In this document: positions 26,169-35,167 of the stretch, piece by piece
Position numbering within the stretch: the first letter of the stretch is position 1
How the letters are laid out: each line of letters begins with the position of its first letter
Assembly: GCA_034189325.1 (NCBI GenBank)
Contig: JAXHUM010000049.1
Coordinates: 1-64,000, forward strand
Direction: 5' to 3'
DNA from: JAXHUM01 sp034189325
Lineage (GTDB): Bacteria; Desulfobacterota; DSM-4660; Desulfatiglandales; Desulfatiglandaceae
Length of the DNA: 64,000 nucleotides
The notes under the pieces: model-generated
Seen by the model: the letters and a program-made list of their open reading frames with translations, nothing else
Database searches by the model: none
Told to the model about the DNA's origin: nothing
Position numbers and translations under genes: made by a program

Positions 26169-26548
26169 CTGTTTTTGAAGAAATCGACGATCTTATCTAT
26201 CTTTGATCCGGGGGGGAAGACCTCGCTGACTCCCATTTCTTTCAGCTCAGGGATGTCAGGCTGTGGGATTGTCCCTCCCACTGTTACGATCATATCAGAA
26301 GCCTTTTCTTCCCTGAGGGCGTCAAGCACTCGGCGGATGATTCTCATGTGTCCTGCAGCCAGTATACTCAAGCCGACAAAATCAACATCCTCCTGCACCG
26401 CTGTTTTTGCTATCGCCTCAGGGCTCATGTTCCCTGCAAAAATCACCTCAAATCCCGCATCTCTCAAGGCAGTCGAAACGATCTTTGCTCCTCTCCAGTG
26501 GCCGTCAATTCCCGGCTTGGCCATCAATACTCTTGATTTTCTCTTCAT
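26141..26548 (-). CDS. acyl-CoA mutase small subunit, B12-binding
   Basis: A 135-residue cobalamin-binding domain. 'AKPGIDGHWRGAKIV' holds the DxHxxG motif that supplies the lower axial histidine to cobalt. 'GLSILAAGHM' and 'TVGGTIPQPDIPELKEMGVSEVFPPG' complete the base-off B12 site. It pairs with the large subunit encoded 29 bases upstream to form a methylmalonyl-CoA-mutase-type enzyme. I start at ATG 26548; the open frame to 26728 runs back into the large-subunit gene. Its last codons lie in the repeated sequence described for copy B. Confidence 0.9.
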   Translation of the reverse strand: MKRKSRVLMAKPGIDGHWRGAKIVSTALRDAGFEVIFAGNMSPEAIAKTAVQEDVDFVGLSILAAGHMRIIRRVLDALREEKASDMIVTVGGTIPQPDIPELKEMGVSEVFPPGSKIDKIVDFFKNSVTGDSQAA

Positions 26549-26577
26549 GTCCTCTCTCTGACCTCTAATCCTTGGCT

Positions 26578-28191
26578 CTAATACTGGATCGGCATTTTCC
26601 ATTTCGGATAAATGCCTCGCCATACATCCTGGATCTCTCCCAACGTGGCGTAAGCCCTTACCGCTTCCATTAAGGCAGGCATGACATTGTCGTTGGCCAA
26701 GCTGACCTGGCGCAGATTCTCCAGGCAAACCTCGACCCTCTTGTTGTCTCTCTTCTGCCTAAGCTGCCGGACCTTATCAGCTTGAATATTGGTGGATTCC
26801 GGATTTGGGCGGAAAACAGGGACTTCATAAGGTTCCGTCTCCATCTCAAAACAGTTCATCCCGACCACTTGTTTCTCACCGCTTTCAATCTCTCTCTGCC
26901 TTTCTTCCATGGCGTTTGCCGCTTCTTTGTGGATCCATCCCGATTCCCAGACCGAAACCAGTCCACCTCTTTCTTCGATCTTGTCAAAATACTCCCATGA
27001 CTTCTTTTCCACCTCGTTGGTCAGCCATTCAACAAAGTATGAGCCCCCTAATGGGTCAACGACGTTGGTGATATTGGTCTCATACTGGGCGATCTGCTGG
27101 GTCCTCAGAGAAAGGAGTATGCTCTGGTCTGTGGGCAAGCAGAGCGGTTCATCATACGATGTGGCATGAAGAGATTGAGCTCCGCCGAGTCCGGCTGCCA
27201 AGACCTGATAGGCGATGCGTACCGAGTTATTCAGAATCTGCTGGTATATGTTCGTTGAACCGGATGTCTGGACATGGAATCGGAACGCGAGGCTACGGGG
27301 ATCTTTGGCCCCATAACGTTCTTTCATAAGTTTATACCACATTCTCCGTGCCGCCCTGAATTTGGCAATCTCTTCAAAAAAATCATTGTGAGCCGCAAGG
27401 TGAAAGCTGATCACCGGGGCAAAGTCGTCGATCTCAAGTCTGTTTCTGCTGAGCTCCTCCTCGATATATCCCACTGCATTGGAAAAAAGCATGCCAAGCT
27501 CTTGGTAGGCATTGACGCCGTTCTCTCGGTAATTGTAAGAAGCAAAGCTTACCGGGTGCCAGTTGGGGACTTCCTGCGCACACCACTCGATAAGGTCCAC
27601 ACTCAATTTCAGCAGGTGTGGTGGCGTCACACAATCGATCAGGTTGCAGCACAGGGTGAACACATAAGGATCATTCTGGCTGGTACCGTTGACCTGCTTC
27701 AGGCTCACCCCCTGTTTCTCTGCCATGACAAAGTACATGGCGGCAAGGGCCGGAGAAGTCCACTGGCTGGTAATGACAGCGGTACTGACCTTGTCTATGG
27801 GAAGGCCTTCAAACAGCGTCTCCATGTCTTCTAAAGAGCATACGGAAACGCCACTCTGCCCAACTTCGTCCTCAGCGCGAGGATCATCAGGGTCAAAACC
27901 ATTTTCAGTGACCGAATCAACTGAGATACTGAATCCTGTTTCGCCGTTCTCATATTTGTACTGATACCTCTTGTTAGTCTCCTCAGGCGTGCTGAAACCG
28001 GAGAACTGCCTTATGGTCCAGTGTTTACCTCGATACATGTTGGAATATATGCCTCTCGTAAAAGGCCCCTTTCCCGGCATACCTAAATCGTTATTATAAT
28101 TCAAATCTTTGATATCTTCCGGGGTATACACCTCTTTTACCGGAATCCCCGATCCGGTGAACTTCGATTTCTGGGTTGCAGAATCTTTCAT
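26578..28191 (-). CDS. methylmalonyl-CoA-mutase-family large subunit (acyl-CoA mutase)
   Basis: A 537-residue TIM-barrel catalytic subunit of the B12-dependent mutase family. 'HWTIRQFSGFSTPEETN', 'QVNGTSQND', 'QTSGSTNIYQQILNN' and 'DPLGGSYFVEWLT' are family motifs. Compared from memory with P. shermanii MutB, Tyr89 is Phe63 here, Arg207 aligns with Lys195 and His244 with Asn220. These are substrate-contacting positions, so the substrate may not be methylmalonyl-CoA. Isobutyryl-type, ethylmalonyl-type or alkylmalonyl-type mutases are alternatives. The B12 domain is a separate gene downstream. Confidence 0.88.
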   Translation of the reverse strand: MKDSATQKSKFTGSGIPVKEVYTPEDIKDLNYNNDLGMPGKGPFTRGIYSNMYRGKHWTIRQFSGFSTPEETNKRYQYKYENGETGFSISVDSVTENGFDPDDPRAEDEVGQSGVSVCSLEDMETLFEGLPIDKVSTAVITSQWTSPALAAMYFVMAEKQGVSLKQVNGTSQNDPYVFTLCCNLIDCVTPPHLLKLSVDLIEWCAQEVPNWHPVSFASYNYRENGVNAYQELGMLFSNAVGYIEEELSRNRLEIDDFAPVISFHLAAHNDFFEEIAKFRAARRMWYKLMKERYGAKDPRSLAFRFHVQTSGSTNIYQQILNNSVRIAYQVLAAGLGGAQSLHATSYDEPLCLPTDQSILLSLRTQQIAQYETNITNVVDPLGGSYFVEWLTNEVEKKSWEYFDKIEERGGLVSVWESGWIHKEAANAMEERQREIESGEKQVVGMNCFEMETEPYEVPVFRPNPESTNIQADKVRQLRQKRDNKRVEVCLENLRQVSLANDNVMPALMEAVRAYATLGEIQDVWRGIYPKWKMPIQY

Positions 28192-28639
28192 CGAGTGCCT
28201 CCTTATTATGTAGTATTGAGAGTTCTAGAGGTCCGAGCCTCTTTCTCAAAACCCTGTCTCTACGAAATAGGTTGAACTTATGGTGCAAGCCGCAAGAGAT
28301 CGTGCAGTTTCAAGTCAGTCGAAATGGGCACATCCGCCATGTGTGAGATCTATAACAAATATATACGAATCTCTTAAAGAGTCTTTGGAAAGAATAGGAA
28401 CCACGCAAATGAGATGCTCATAATTCCTATGAATGGCCTTATTGTTATTGCCATCCAACTTTAGGAGTTTATGAAAAATCGTATTGTGTGTCAAGGGCGA
28501 CGACCATTGAGAATGGACGGTCGGGCAAAATGTTAAATATCTGACCTCTATCGGGTTCTTCCCTCGATCCGGAACACCTTAACAAACAATCCGCTCTCCT
28601 GCCTTTTCGGGAAGCATCCGAGTCAAAGGATCCAAACGG
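28192..28639. other. intergenic region between the mutase and lpxR-like genes
   Basis: About 450 bases with no gene. It carries the promoter candidate for the mutase operon at 28466-28494 and so a leader of roughly 270 bases. No clear terminator was found after the lpxR-like gene, which reads toward it. Confidence 0.4.
28466..28494 (-). promoter_or_regulatory. sigma-70-type promoter for the mutase operon
   Basis: On the minus strand TTGACA (28494-28489, a perfect -35) is followed by a 17-base spacer and TAAACT (28471-28466, 4 of 6 matches to TATAAT). It points at the mutase large-subunit gene, whose ATG is about 275 bases downstream, which would leave a long untranslated leader. Confidence 0.5.
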
Positions 28640-29689
28640 CTAGTAGAAAAAGGAGAGGGCAATAGATCCGAAGGAGTGGTTGTCATCCTGTCCCTCGAAT
28701 TCTTTTGAGCGGGCGACTTGTGTGTAAGCCAGTTTGAAACGAGCAAACGCCAGGCTGACGCCGGCATACGCATCGCCGACAAAATATTCCTTGTTGATGC
28801 TGTGGCTGTCCGTGAAGGTGTTCCCGTCAAGAAAGATGTCTCTGAGAACAAGGCGTCCACTCACACCGGCATAAAGATGCAGACTGAATCTCTTTTTCTT
28901 TCGTGGCCCGAATCCCCTCGCACTGACGGTCGCGCTCGTGTCGCCTGCCGGCCTTATAAGCGCCGTACCAAAGTCAGTTGGGATATTCCAGCCCAACCTG
29001 ACCTCCATTCCCGTATTGGCATAGGTGTAAACATTCCCTACGGTGGCGCCCAGGTGGGCAATGGCGTCGTATCCCATACCGGTGACGCCCTCCTCCCGTA
29101 AGAATCGGAATCTCCGCTCATAGACCATGGCCAGCCCCGGCTCGTTGTGGAGTTGGTTATCCCATCCTTTAGGACGTTTAGCGTCGACCAATTCATGGAC
29201 AAGTTTCTGCGTCTCTTCGGCAAAGGATTCCGGCCCTACGATGCCCAACTGGACTTCTATGGTGTCCAGCCTACGCTCGTTCTTGCTGTGGAAGGCGATG
29301 CCGAAATAGGTCCATCCTGCATAAGGTCGATCATCTTCCACCAGCTCTACCTCGGAAATGTCTTCGGGCGTGTACATGTTCTGGCCGATGGAAAGGGCGA
29401 TGTTTCGCTCTAACCCCGGTTCATTAATAAAGGGAAGGAAACGTATATATTTCAGGGACCACTCGGGCAATCTCCCATCCTCTGCATAGCCTGTCAGATC
29501 GGGCGAGACCCACGACAGCTTTACGCCGTTCGTATAGTTCTGGTCCGTATCGGAAAAGAGGTCGTTTTCAAAGTAAAAGGTAAAGGTTGATGGCTCATCT
29601 CTTTCAGCTGCCGCAGATCCTTGGGACAATAGGGACAGGATAAGTAAAGTCAGGGGAAAAAAGAGCTTTTTCAGCATTAGGGTTTTCAT
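28640..29689 (-). CDS. LpxR-family outer-membrane protein (lipid A deacylase-like, DUF2219)
   Basis: A 349-residue outer-membrane beta-barrel. Residues 1-27 are a signal peptide ending 'QGSAAA'. 'FTFYFENDLFSDTDQNYTNGVKLSW' (about residues 36-60) holds the Asn-Asp pair and downstream region conserved in LpxR, and 'LVHELVDAKRPKGWDNQLHNEPG' the His region. The protein ends in an aromatic residue ('ALSFFY'), as barrels do. LpxR of Salmonella removes the 3'-acyloxyacyl chain of lipid A; activity here is inferred. It is divergent from mraZ. Confidence 0.85.
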   Translation of the reverse strand: MKTLMLKKLFFPLTLLILSLLSQGSAAAERDEPSTFTFYFENDLFSDTDQNYTNGVKLSWVSPDLTGYAEDGRLPEWSLKYIRFLPFINEPGLERNIALSIGQNMYTPEDISEVELVEDDRPYAGWTYFGIAFHSKNERRLDTIEVQLGIVGPESFAEETQKLVHELVDAKRPKGWDNQLHNEPGLAMVYERRFRFLREEGVTGMGYDAIAHLGATVGNVYTYANTGMEVRLGWNIPTDFGTALIRPAGDTSATVSARGFGPRKKKRFSLHLYAGVSGRLVLRDIFLDGNTFTDSHSINKEYFVGDAYAGVSLAFARFKLAYTQVARSKEFEGQDDNHSFGSIALSFFY

Positions 29690-29820
29690 TATTCAACCTC
29701 TCAGGCTCCATTCACAAGCCCTATTTGGATTGTCTTTTTGAAGATGCCCTGTCAATGATCAGGGGCTTTAAGATATTAAAAAATTTTCTTGGGATTTTCT
29801 GTGTTACGTATGTTTTTTTC

Positions 29821-29850
29821 TTGCATATAGGTGTCATAAAGTGGTATAAA
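29821..29850 (+). promoter_or_regulatory. promoter of the dcw cluster
   Basis: TTGCAT (29821-29826) is followed by an 18-base spacer and TATAAA (29845-29850). Transcription would start about 25 bases before the mraZ ATG. The -10 box lies inside the series of AAAGTG boxes, so MraZ bound there should block RNA polymerase. Confidence 0.6.
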
Positions 29851-29874
29851 GTGCCTTCAAAGTGTCATAAAGAG
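29838..29874 (+). promoter_or_regulatory. MraZ-box repeats (operator of the dcw cluster)
   Basis: AAAGTG occurs at 29838, 29848 and 29859, and AAAGAG at 29869. The spacing is 10, 11 and 10 bases, one helical turn, immediately upstream of mraZ. Tandem GTG-type repeats with this phasing are the known binding sites of MraZ, which represses its own operon; the AAAGTG form resembles the box described in Mollicutes. Autoregulation here is an inference. Confidence 0.75.
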
Positions 29875-29881
29875 GAAAAAC

Positions 29882-30361
29882 ATGTTCAGGGGACGTTCCA
29901 AGCACACTCTTGACAGCAAAGGCCGCCTGGCTATCCCAGTCAGATTCAAGGAAACGCTGGAGCAGCGATCAGAGGATTGTCTGGTAATTACGAGCCACGA
30001 TAGCTGCTTATGGGGCTATGCAAGAGAGGATTGGATAGAACTGGAAAAAAAAGTAGCAGGTTTGTCTCAATTTGACAACTCAGGAATCATTTTCCTTAGA
30101 TATTTCATATCAGGCGCCGAAGAATGCACCATCAAGAATGGAAGGATTACCATCCCTCAAAGTCTCCGGGAGGTTGCCGGATTAGAAAAGGAGATTGTCC
30201 TCGTTGGTCTCCTGACAAGGTTTGAGATATGGGATAGGGCCAAATGGGAAGCGGAGTTTGTCCAACTCCGTGATAATTTCAGAGATGCGAGCCAGGATTT
30301 GTCGAATCTCACTATAGGGCCTGCGGGTTCACATGACACATATACCCGTCCTAACTCGTGA
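29882..30361 (+). CDS. mraZ: transcriptional regulator MraZ
   Basis: A 159-residue MraZ with two tandem SpoVT-AbrB-like halves: 'MFRGRSKHTLDSKGRLAIPVRF' at residues 1-22 and 'EECTIKNGRITIPQSLREVAGL' about 80 residues later. The DxKGR and KxGRxxIP motifs bind DNA. The C-terminus after residue 145 is short. It is the first gene of the dcw cluster and lies directly downstream of AAAGTG repeats that it probably recognises. Its 3' end overlaps rsmH by 29 bases. Confidence 0.95.
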   Translation: MFRGRSKHTLDSKGRLAIPVRFKETLEQRSEDCLVITSHDSCLWGYAREDWIELEKKVAGLSQFDNSGIIFLRYFISGAEECTIKNGRITIPQSLREVAGLEKEIVLVGLLTRFEIWDRAKWEAEFVQLRDNFRDASQDLSNLTIGPAGSHDTYTRPNS

Positions 30362-31262
30362 GGTTGTTGAGCACCTTGTCTGGACCCCGGACGGCACATA
30401 TATAGACGGTACTGTCGGCACAGGCGGACATAGCCTTGCCGTTGCCGAGAGGTTGTCGGAAAAAGGCCGATTGATCTGTCTCGATAGAGATCCCGACGCA
30501 GTCGCCTATTCGAAGGAGAGGTTATCGCGTTTGGGTGACAGGACCGTCGTGGTCAATGCAAACTACGCAGACATCGATAAAGTCCTCTGGGATCTGGGAT
30601 ACAAAGAAGTCAGCGGCGTTCTCTTAGATCTGGGAATGTCTTCTTACCAGCTTGAGAGATCATGTAGGGGCTTCAGCTTTCTGCGGGATGAGCCTCTTGA
30701 CATGAGGATGGACAGGGTGGGAAGAATGACGGCGCGTCATTTGATCAATACACTGTCTTTAAAAGACCTTTCAGATATCTTCAAGCGCTATGGGGAGGAA
30801 AAGAAGGCCCGAATTATAGCCAAGGCCATTATCAAAGCCCGCAAAAGGGCACCTATTGAAACCTCTCTTGAGCTTGGTTCCATCGTCAAATCGGCAGTTC
30901 CTCCGGATTATCGCTCGAGGGCAGTCCATCCTGCAACCAGAGTATTTCAGGCCCTCCGAATCGCCGTCAACAGGGAATTGGAAAACCTCGAAGTGTTTTT
31001 GGGTAAGATACCTCCGCTAGTGGGCAGCGGGGGAAGACTTGTTATCCTGTCCTATCATTCTCTGGAAGACAGATTGGTCAAGGAAGCGATGTCTGATTGG
31101 GAAAAGCCCTGTACCTGCCCCCCCGACCTCCCCCGCTGTGTGTGCGGCAGGGTGCCTGTCTTTAAAAAGATTCTCAAAAAGGGACTTATCCCGGGCCCGG
31201 AGGAAGTCCTTAGAAATCCCAGGGCTCGGAGCGCAAGACTTAGAGCTGCGGAAAGGGTTTGA
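30333..31262 (+). CDS. rsmH: 16S rRNA (cytosine(1402)-N4)-methyltransferase
   Basis: A 309-residue RsmH (MraW), which methylates N4 of C1402 in 16S rRNA using S-adenosylmethionine. 'DGTVGTGGHSLAVAERL' is the SAM-binding motif I, 'CLDRDPDAVAYS' motif II, and 'LLDLGMSSYQLE', 'GFSFLRDEPLDMRMD' and 'ILSYHSLEDRLVKE' are family signatures. It starts inside mraZ and ends at the start of ftsL. Length is normal. Confidence 0.96.
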   Translation: MTHIPVLTREVVEHLVWTPDGTYIDGTVGTGGHSLAVAERLSEKGRLICLDRDPDAVAYSKERLSRLGDRTVVVNANYADIDKVLWDLGYKEVSGVLLDLGMSSYQLERSCRGFSFLRDEPLDMRMDRVGRMTARHLINTLSLKDLSDIFKRYGEEKKARIIAKAIIKARKRAPIETSLELGSIVKSAVPPDYRSRAVHPATRVFQALRIAVNRELENLEVFLGKIPPLVGSGGRLVILSYHSLEDRLVKEAMSDWEKPCTCPPDLPRCVCGRVPVFKKILKKGLIPGPEEVLRNPRARSARLRAAERV

Positions 31263-31264
31263 TC

Positions 31265-31633
31265 ATGACAAGGAAAGAGAAACTGTCAAGTATGAAGGGG
31301 TCGAGAAACAGCCGGACCAGCATGCGCGTCAAGAATTCTCGTGTCAAACAACGCAGGCTCACCATTACAAGAAAAAGGATCTTCCTGATCGTTCTCACCC
31401 TCTTTCTCCTGACGGGAACGGGCATTGGTTATGTCTGGTCCAATTTCAAGACAACGGAGATCGGCTACGATTTGAGCCAGCTAAAGGAGCAGGAGATGAA
31501 GCTAAGGGAGGTGAACCGAAAGCTGCGATTGGAACTGGCGACCCTTAAATCGCCTCAGAATCTGGAACGTGTGGCCGTCAGCAAACTCGGCCTAAGACCA
31601 CCAACACCGGATCAGATTGTTATTCTGCCATGA
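31265..31633 (+). CDS. ftsL: cell division protein FtsL
   Basis: A 122-residue bitopic membrane protein. A basic N-terminus of about 35 residues precedes one transmembrane helix ('IFLIVLTLFLLTGTGIGYVW'). A periplasmic coiled coil ('LSQLKEQEMKLREVNRKLRL') and 'SPQNLERVAVSKLGLRPP' follow, the typical FtsL layout. With FtsQ and FtsI it forms part of the divisome. ATG 31265 follows the rsmH stop closely; the ftsI start overlaps its own stop. Sequence identity is low in this family, so position weighs heavily. Confidence 0.85.
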   Translation: MTRKEKLSSMKGSRNSRTSMRVKNSRVKQRRLTITRKRIFLIVLTLFLLTGTGIGYVWSNFKTTEIGYDLSQLKEQEMKLREVNRKLRLELATLKSPQNLERVAVSKLGLRPPTPDQIVILP

Positions 31634-33594
31634 ATCTTAAGAAGAAAAAATGGATTCGATTTCGGGCCTATTTAATGTCCCTCATTTTTCTGACCGGGCT
31701 GGGTACTCTCCTGGCTAGGTCGTACCAGCTTCAGGTTCTGGAAAGGGATCGTCTCAATGCTATTGCCCGGGGCGGCTATATCTGCACTATAAAACTTCCT
31801 TCCAAGCGAGGGACCCTCTACGATCGAAGGAGACATGAACTTGCCCTGAGTGCGGAAGCAGGGTCCGTCTATTCACATCCCGGATTGGTAAAGGGAGTCA
31901 GAAAGACCGCCAGGAAGCTGTCTCGTACCTTGAATAAGAAGCAGTCGGAGGTCCTCCCTCTCCTGAGAAGCAAAAAGTCTTTTGTGTGGATCGATAGGAG
32001 AATTGACCCTGATCGGACAGAGAGTGTAAAGGCCCTCAATCTCCCGGGAATAGGAGTCACCAAGGAGACCAGACGATACTATCCGGGCCGTGAAATTGCC
32101 GCCCACCTTATCGGTTTTGTCGGCACGGACAACAAGGGACTCGAGGGTCTGGAACGAGAGTATGACAAGTATCTTCAAGGACCCCAGTTGACTCTGATTC
32201 ACATGAAGGACGCCCTTGGCAGGCCCTTTTCCATTACAAAGCCTGTTGACTCCGATAAAAAGATGCATGATCTCACACTCACCATCGATAAGGATATTCA
32301 ATACAGGGCACAACAGGCCCTAAAATCGGCAGTTAAAAGGACCGGGGCCAGGTCCGGACAGTGCGTGGTTGTAGACCCCAATACCGGAGAAATACTAGCC
32401 ATGGCGGTCTTTCCTGAGTTTAATCCGAATACCTTCTCTCGTTACAGGCCTCATCAATGGAGGAACCGAACGGTCACGGATTGTTTTGAACCAGGCTCCA
32501 CCATCAAGACCTTTCTCCTGGCGGCATGTCTTGAGGAGGGCATTGTCACTGCGAACAGCATGTTTGATTGTGAGCAGGGCAAGTACGAGATCTCCGGCGG
32601 GGTCATCAATGATACCCACAAGCATGGAATGCTTAGGGTATCGGATATCATTGTCCATTCAAGTAACATCGGCGCTATCAAGATCGGAGAGAAACTCGGC
32701 TATAAGAGATTTCGCAAATACTTGTTGGACTTCGGATTTGCGAGAAAGACGGGCGTGGACATCTTGGGCGAGAGAAACGGCTTTATCCGACCGGAACGAG
32801 ACTCAAGACCTCTGGACAAGGCCAATCATTTCTTCGGACAGGGCATGACAACGACCTCTTTGCAGATGGCTATGGCCATGGCCGCCATAGCCAACGGCGG
32901 AAAACTGATGCGGCCCTTTGTGGTCAAGGAGATCCGAACCACCTCAGGAGAGGTCGTCCAACGGACCCGTCCCAAGGTGGTCAGGAGAGTCATCTCAGCA
33001 AAGACGGCCAGGAAGACCGGCACTATCCTGGAAGGAGTGGTCAGTGATGAAGGGACCGGGCCTCAGGCGACTATAGAAGGTTTCAGGGTCGCCGGGAAGA
33101 CCGGGACGGCGCAGAAGGTGGATCCCAAAACCAGACGATATTCAAAGAAGAAATACACAGCCTCATTTGTCGGTTTCGCCCCTTTATTGAATCCCAGGCT
33201 GGCCATGATTGTCGTCGTCGATGAACCCAAGGGTATCCCCTATGGGGGGGTTGTGGCAGGACCGGTATTCGGAGAGGTGGGGAAATGGACCCTGAATTAT
33301 CTCCATGTCAGTCCGCACATCAAAGTGGCTGACAAAAGTCTCCAGGTCTCCGGAGATGGGGGGGGGTTGAATGAGTCGAACAGGAAAAAGTTGAGTCCGA
33401 TCACAAGGGTGAAAGGGGGGCTCCTTCCCGACTTCAGAGGTCTGGGAATGAGAGAGGTGCTCAAAAAAGGAAGGATCCTGGGCCTGGATGTCTTAATGGA
33501 GGGAACAGGGCTGGCGTTCAAGCAACATCCCGGGCCCGGCGCGCCCCTCAAAGGTGTCAAGACGGTAAAGATCAGTTTCAGGCCGCCAGTATGA
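31630..33594 (+). CDS. ftsI: division-specific penicillin-binding protein (FtsI/PBP3) with C-terminal PASTA domain
   Basis: A 654-residue septal transpeptidase that cross-links peptidoglycan. One N-terminal transmembrane helix (residues 13-30) is followed by the dimerisation domain and the transpeptidase domain. The active-site motifs are SxxK 'GSTIK', SxN 'SSN' and KTGT 'AGKTGTAQ'. The last ~65 residues ('LLPDFRGLGMREVLKKGRIL' to 'KTVKISFRPPV') form a PASTA domain, common in Gram-positive PBPs and absent from E. coli FtsI. The start overlaps the ftsL stop. Confidence 0.95.
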   Translation: MNLKKKKWIRFRAYLMSLIFLTGLGTLLARSYQLQVLERDRLNAIARGGYICTIKLPSKRGTLYDRRRHELALSAEAGSVYSHPGLVKGVRKTARKLSRTLNKKQSEVLPLLRSKKSFVWIDRRIDPDRTESVKALNLPGIGVTKETRRYYPGREIAAHLIGFVGTDNKGLEGLEREYDKYLQGPQLTLIHMKDALGRPFSITKPVDSDKKMHDLTLTIDKDIQYRAQQALKSAVKRTGARSGQCVVVDPNTGEILAMAVFPEFNPNTFSRYRPHQWRNRTVTDCFEPGSTIKTFLLAACLEEGIVTANSMFDCEQGKYEISGGVINDTHKHGMLRVSDIIVHSSNIGAIKIGEKLGYKRFRKYLLDFGFARKTGVDILGERNGFIRPERDSRPLDKANHFFGQGMTTTSLQMAMAMAAIANGGKLMRPFVVKEIRTTSGEVVQRTRPKVVRRVISAKTARKTGTILEGVVSDEGTGPQATIEGFRVAGKTGTAQKVDPKTRRYSKKKYTASFVGFAPLLNPRLAMIVVVDEPKGIPYGGVVAGPVFGEVGKWTLNYLHVSPHIKVADKSLQVSGDGGGLNESNRKKLSPITRVKGGLLPDFRGLGMREVLKKGRILGLDVLMEGTGLAFKQHPGPGAPLKGVKTVKISFRPPV

Positions 33595-33652
33595 TTCGAA
33601 GCCTTTTGTGCCTCCAGGCAAATCAAAGACTTTCAAACAGGCACCACATAAT

Positions 33653-35167
33653 ATGCTTTTAGGACAATTGCTGAAAAAGGTGGCAGTCAAAGAAATATCG
33701 GGCGATCCCGACCTGGAGATCAAGGGCCTGGCCTATGACTCCCGTTTGGTAGAGCCCGGCTACCTATTTGTGGCTGTCAAGGGAAATAAAGAGGATGGCC
33801 ACAAGTTTGTCGAAGATGCCTTAAGCAGAGGGGCTGTCGCCATCGTGGGAGAACAGGTAAAAAAAACCTGCCAGGGGATCGTGGTCATCCAAGTGCCCAA
33901 TTCGAGAGAGGCTCTTTCGAAGCTTTCAGCGGCGTTTTATGACCCTCCTTTTGGTGATATGACCCTTATCGGGATAACCGGGACAAACGGAAAGACAACG
34001 ACCACTTACCTGGTGGAATCGATTCTTAAGGTTGCCGGTGCCACACCTGGAGTTGTGGGAACGGTCAACTATCGTTTTGGAGGCCGGACAATCGAGGCCC
34101 CGGTGACCACGCCGGAGTCCTTGGAACTGATGAAGATCTTGAAAGAGATGGCGGAGGCGGGCGTTACGGATGTCGCAATGGAAGTCTCATCGCACGCCCT
34201 TGATCAGGGGAGGGTTGAGGAGTGCCCTTTCAAAATCGCGGTCTTCACAAATATTTCAAGAGACCATCTCGATTATCATCAGTCCATGAATGCCTACTTT
34301 GAGGCAAAAAGCATGCTCTTCCGCGGTCTTTCAAGACATGGTTTTGGAGGTTCGGCAAGGGCCGTTATTAATATAGACGATCCCCGAGGCTATGAACTGG
34401 TTGGTCTTACTGACGTGCCGGTGGTCACCTACGGTCTTGGAAAAGCGGCTGATATCCGGGCCGACGGTATTGAGGCGAGCATTACCGGACTGAGGGCAAG
34501 GCTCATAGCCGATGAAAAAGAGGTCGTCATCCGTTCGCCTCTTATCGGAGAGTTCAACATATACAATATCTTGGCCGCCTCGGCCGCGACCCTCAGCATG
34601 GGTATTGATATCAAAGATGTGGTCTCCGGCGTAGCGGCCCTCAAGAAAGTGCCTGGCCGTCTTGAACTGGTGCCCAACGATAAATCATTGGCCCTGGTTG
34701 TGGATTACGCCCACACCCCGGATGCCCTCTTCAACGCCCTGAAGGCAGTCCGACCTCTTGCAAGGGGACGTGTGATCACCCTCTTTGGCTGTGGAGGAGA
34801 TCGAGATAAGGGAAAGAGAAAAGAGATGGGTCTTGTAGCCTCCAAACAGAGTGACCTCGTTTTTATAACATCCGACAATCCCCGGACGGAAGACCCTGCC
34901 TTTATCGCCGCACAGATCGAGGAAGGCGTCCGGTCTTCGGGCCTGAAAAAACTTAAGGATTGTTCCGGTGATTCACTCACCGGACCGGGGTATTTTCTTG
35001 ACCTTGATCGAGGTCATGCCATCGGATGCGCCGTGAGGATCGCCACCCGTGACGACCTGGTCCTTATTGCGGGGAAGGGGCATGAAGACTATCAGATTAT
35101 AGGAGAGGAAAAGAGGTTTTTTGATGATCGGATCGCGGCGGCCCGGGTCGCGGCAGGAGAGATCTAA
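33653..35167 (+). CDS. murE: UDP-MurNAc-L-Ala-D-Glu:meso-diaminopimelate ligase
   Basis: A 504-residue Mur ligase that adds the third residue of the peptidoglycan stem peptide. The ATP site is 'GITGTNGKTTTTYL'. 'NISRDHLDYHQSM' and 'VVDYAHTPDAL' are family motifs. 'TSDNPRTEDP' contains the DNPR signature for meso-diaminopimelate, so the cell wall is probably of the meso-DAP type. I start at ATG 33653; an in-frame GTG at 33608 adds a non-homologous stretch. It is followed by murF without a gap. Confidence 0.96.
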   Translation: MLLGQLLKKVAVKEISGDPDLEIKGLAYDSRLVEPGYLFVAVKGNKEDGHKFVEDALSRGAVAIVGEQVKKTCQGIVVIQVPNSREALSKLSAAFYDPPFGDMTLIGITGTNGKTTTTYLVESILKVAGATPGVVGTVNYRFGGRTIEAPVTTPESLELMKILKEMAEAGVTDVAMEVSSHALDQGRVEECPFKIAVFTNISRDHLDYHQSMNAYFEAKSMLFRGLSRHGFGGSARAVINIDDPRGYELVGLTDVPVVTYGLGKAADIRADGIEASITGLRARLIADEKEVVIRSPLIGEFNIYNILAASAATLSMGIDIKDVVSGVAALKKVPGRLELVPNDKSLALVVDYAHTPDALFNALKAVRPLARGRVITLFGCGGDRDKGKRKEMGLVASKQSDLVFITSDNPRTEDPAFIAAQIEEGVRSSGLKKLKDCSGDSLTGPGYFLDLDRGHAIGCAVRIATRDDLVLIAGKGHEDYQIIGEEKRFFDDRIAAARVAAGEI

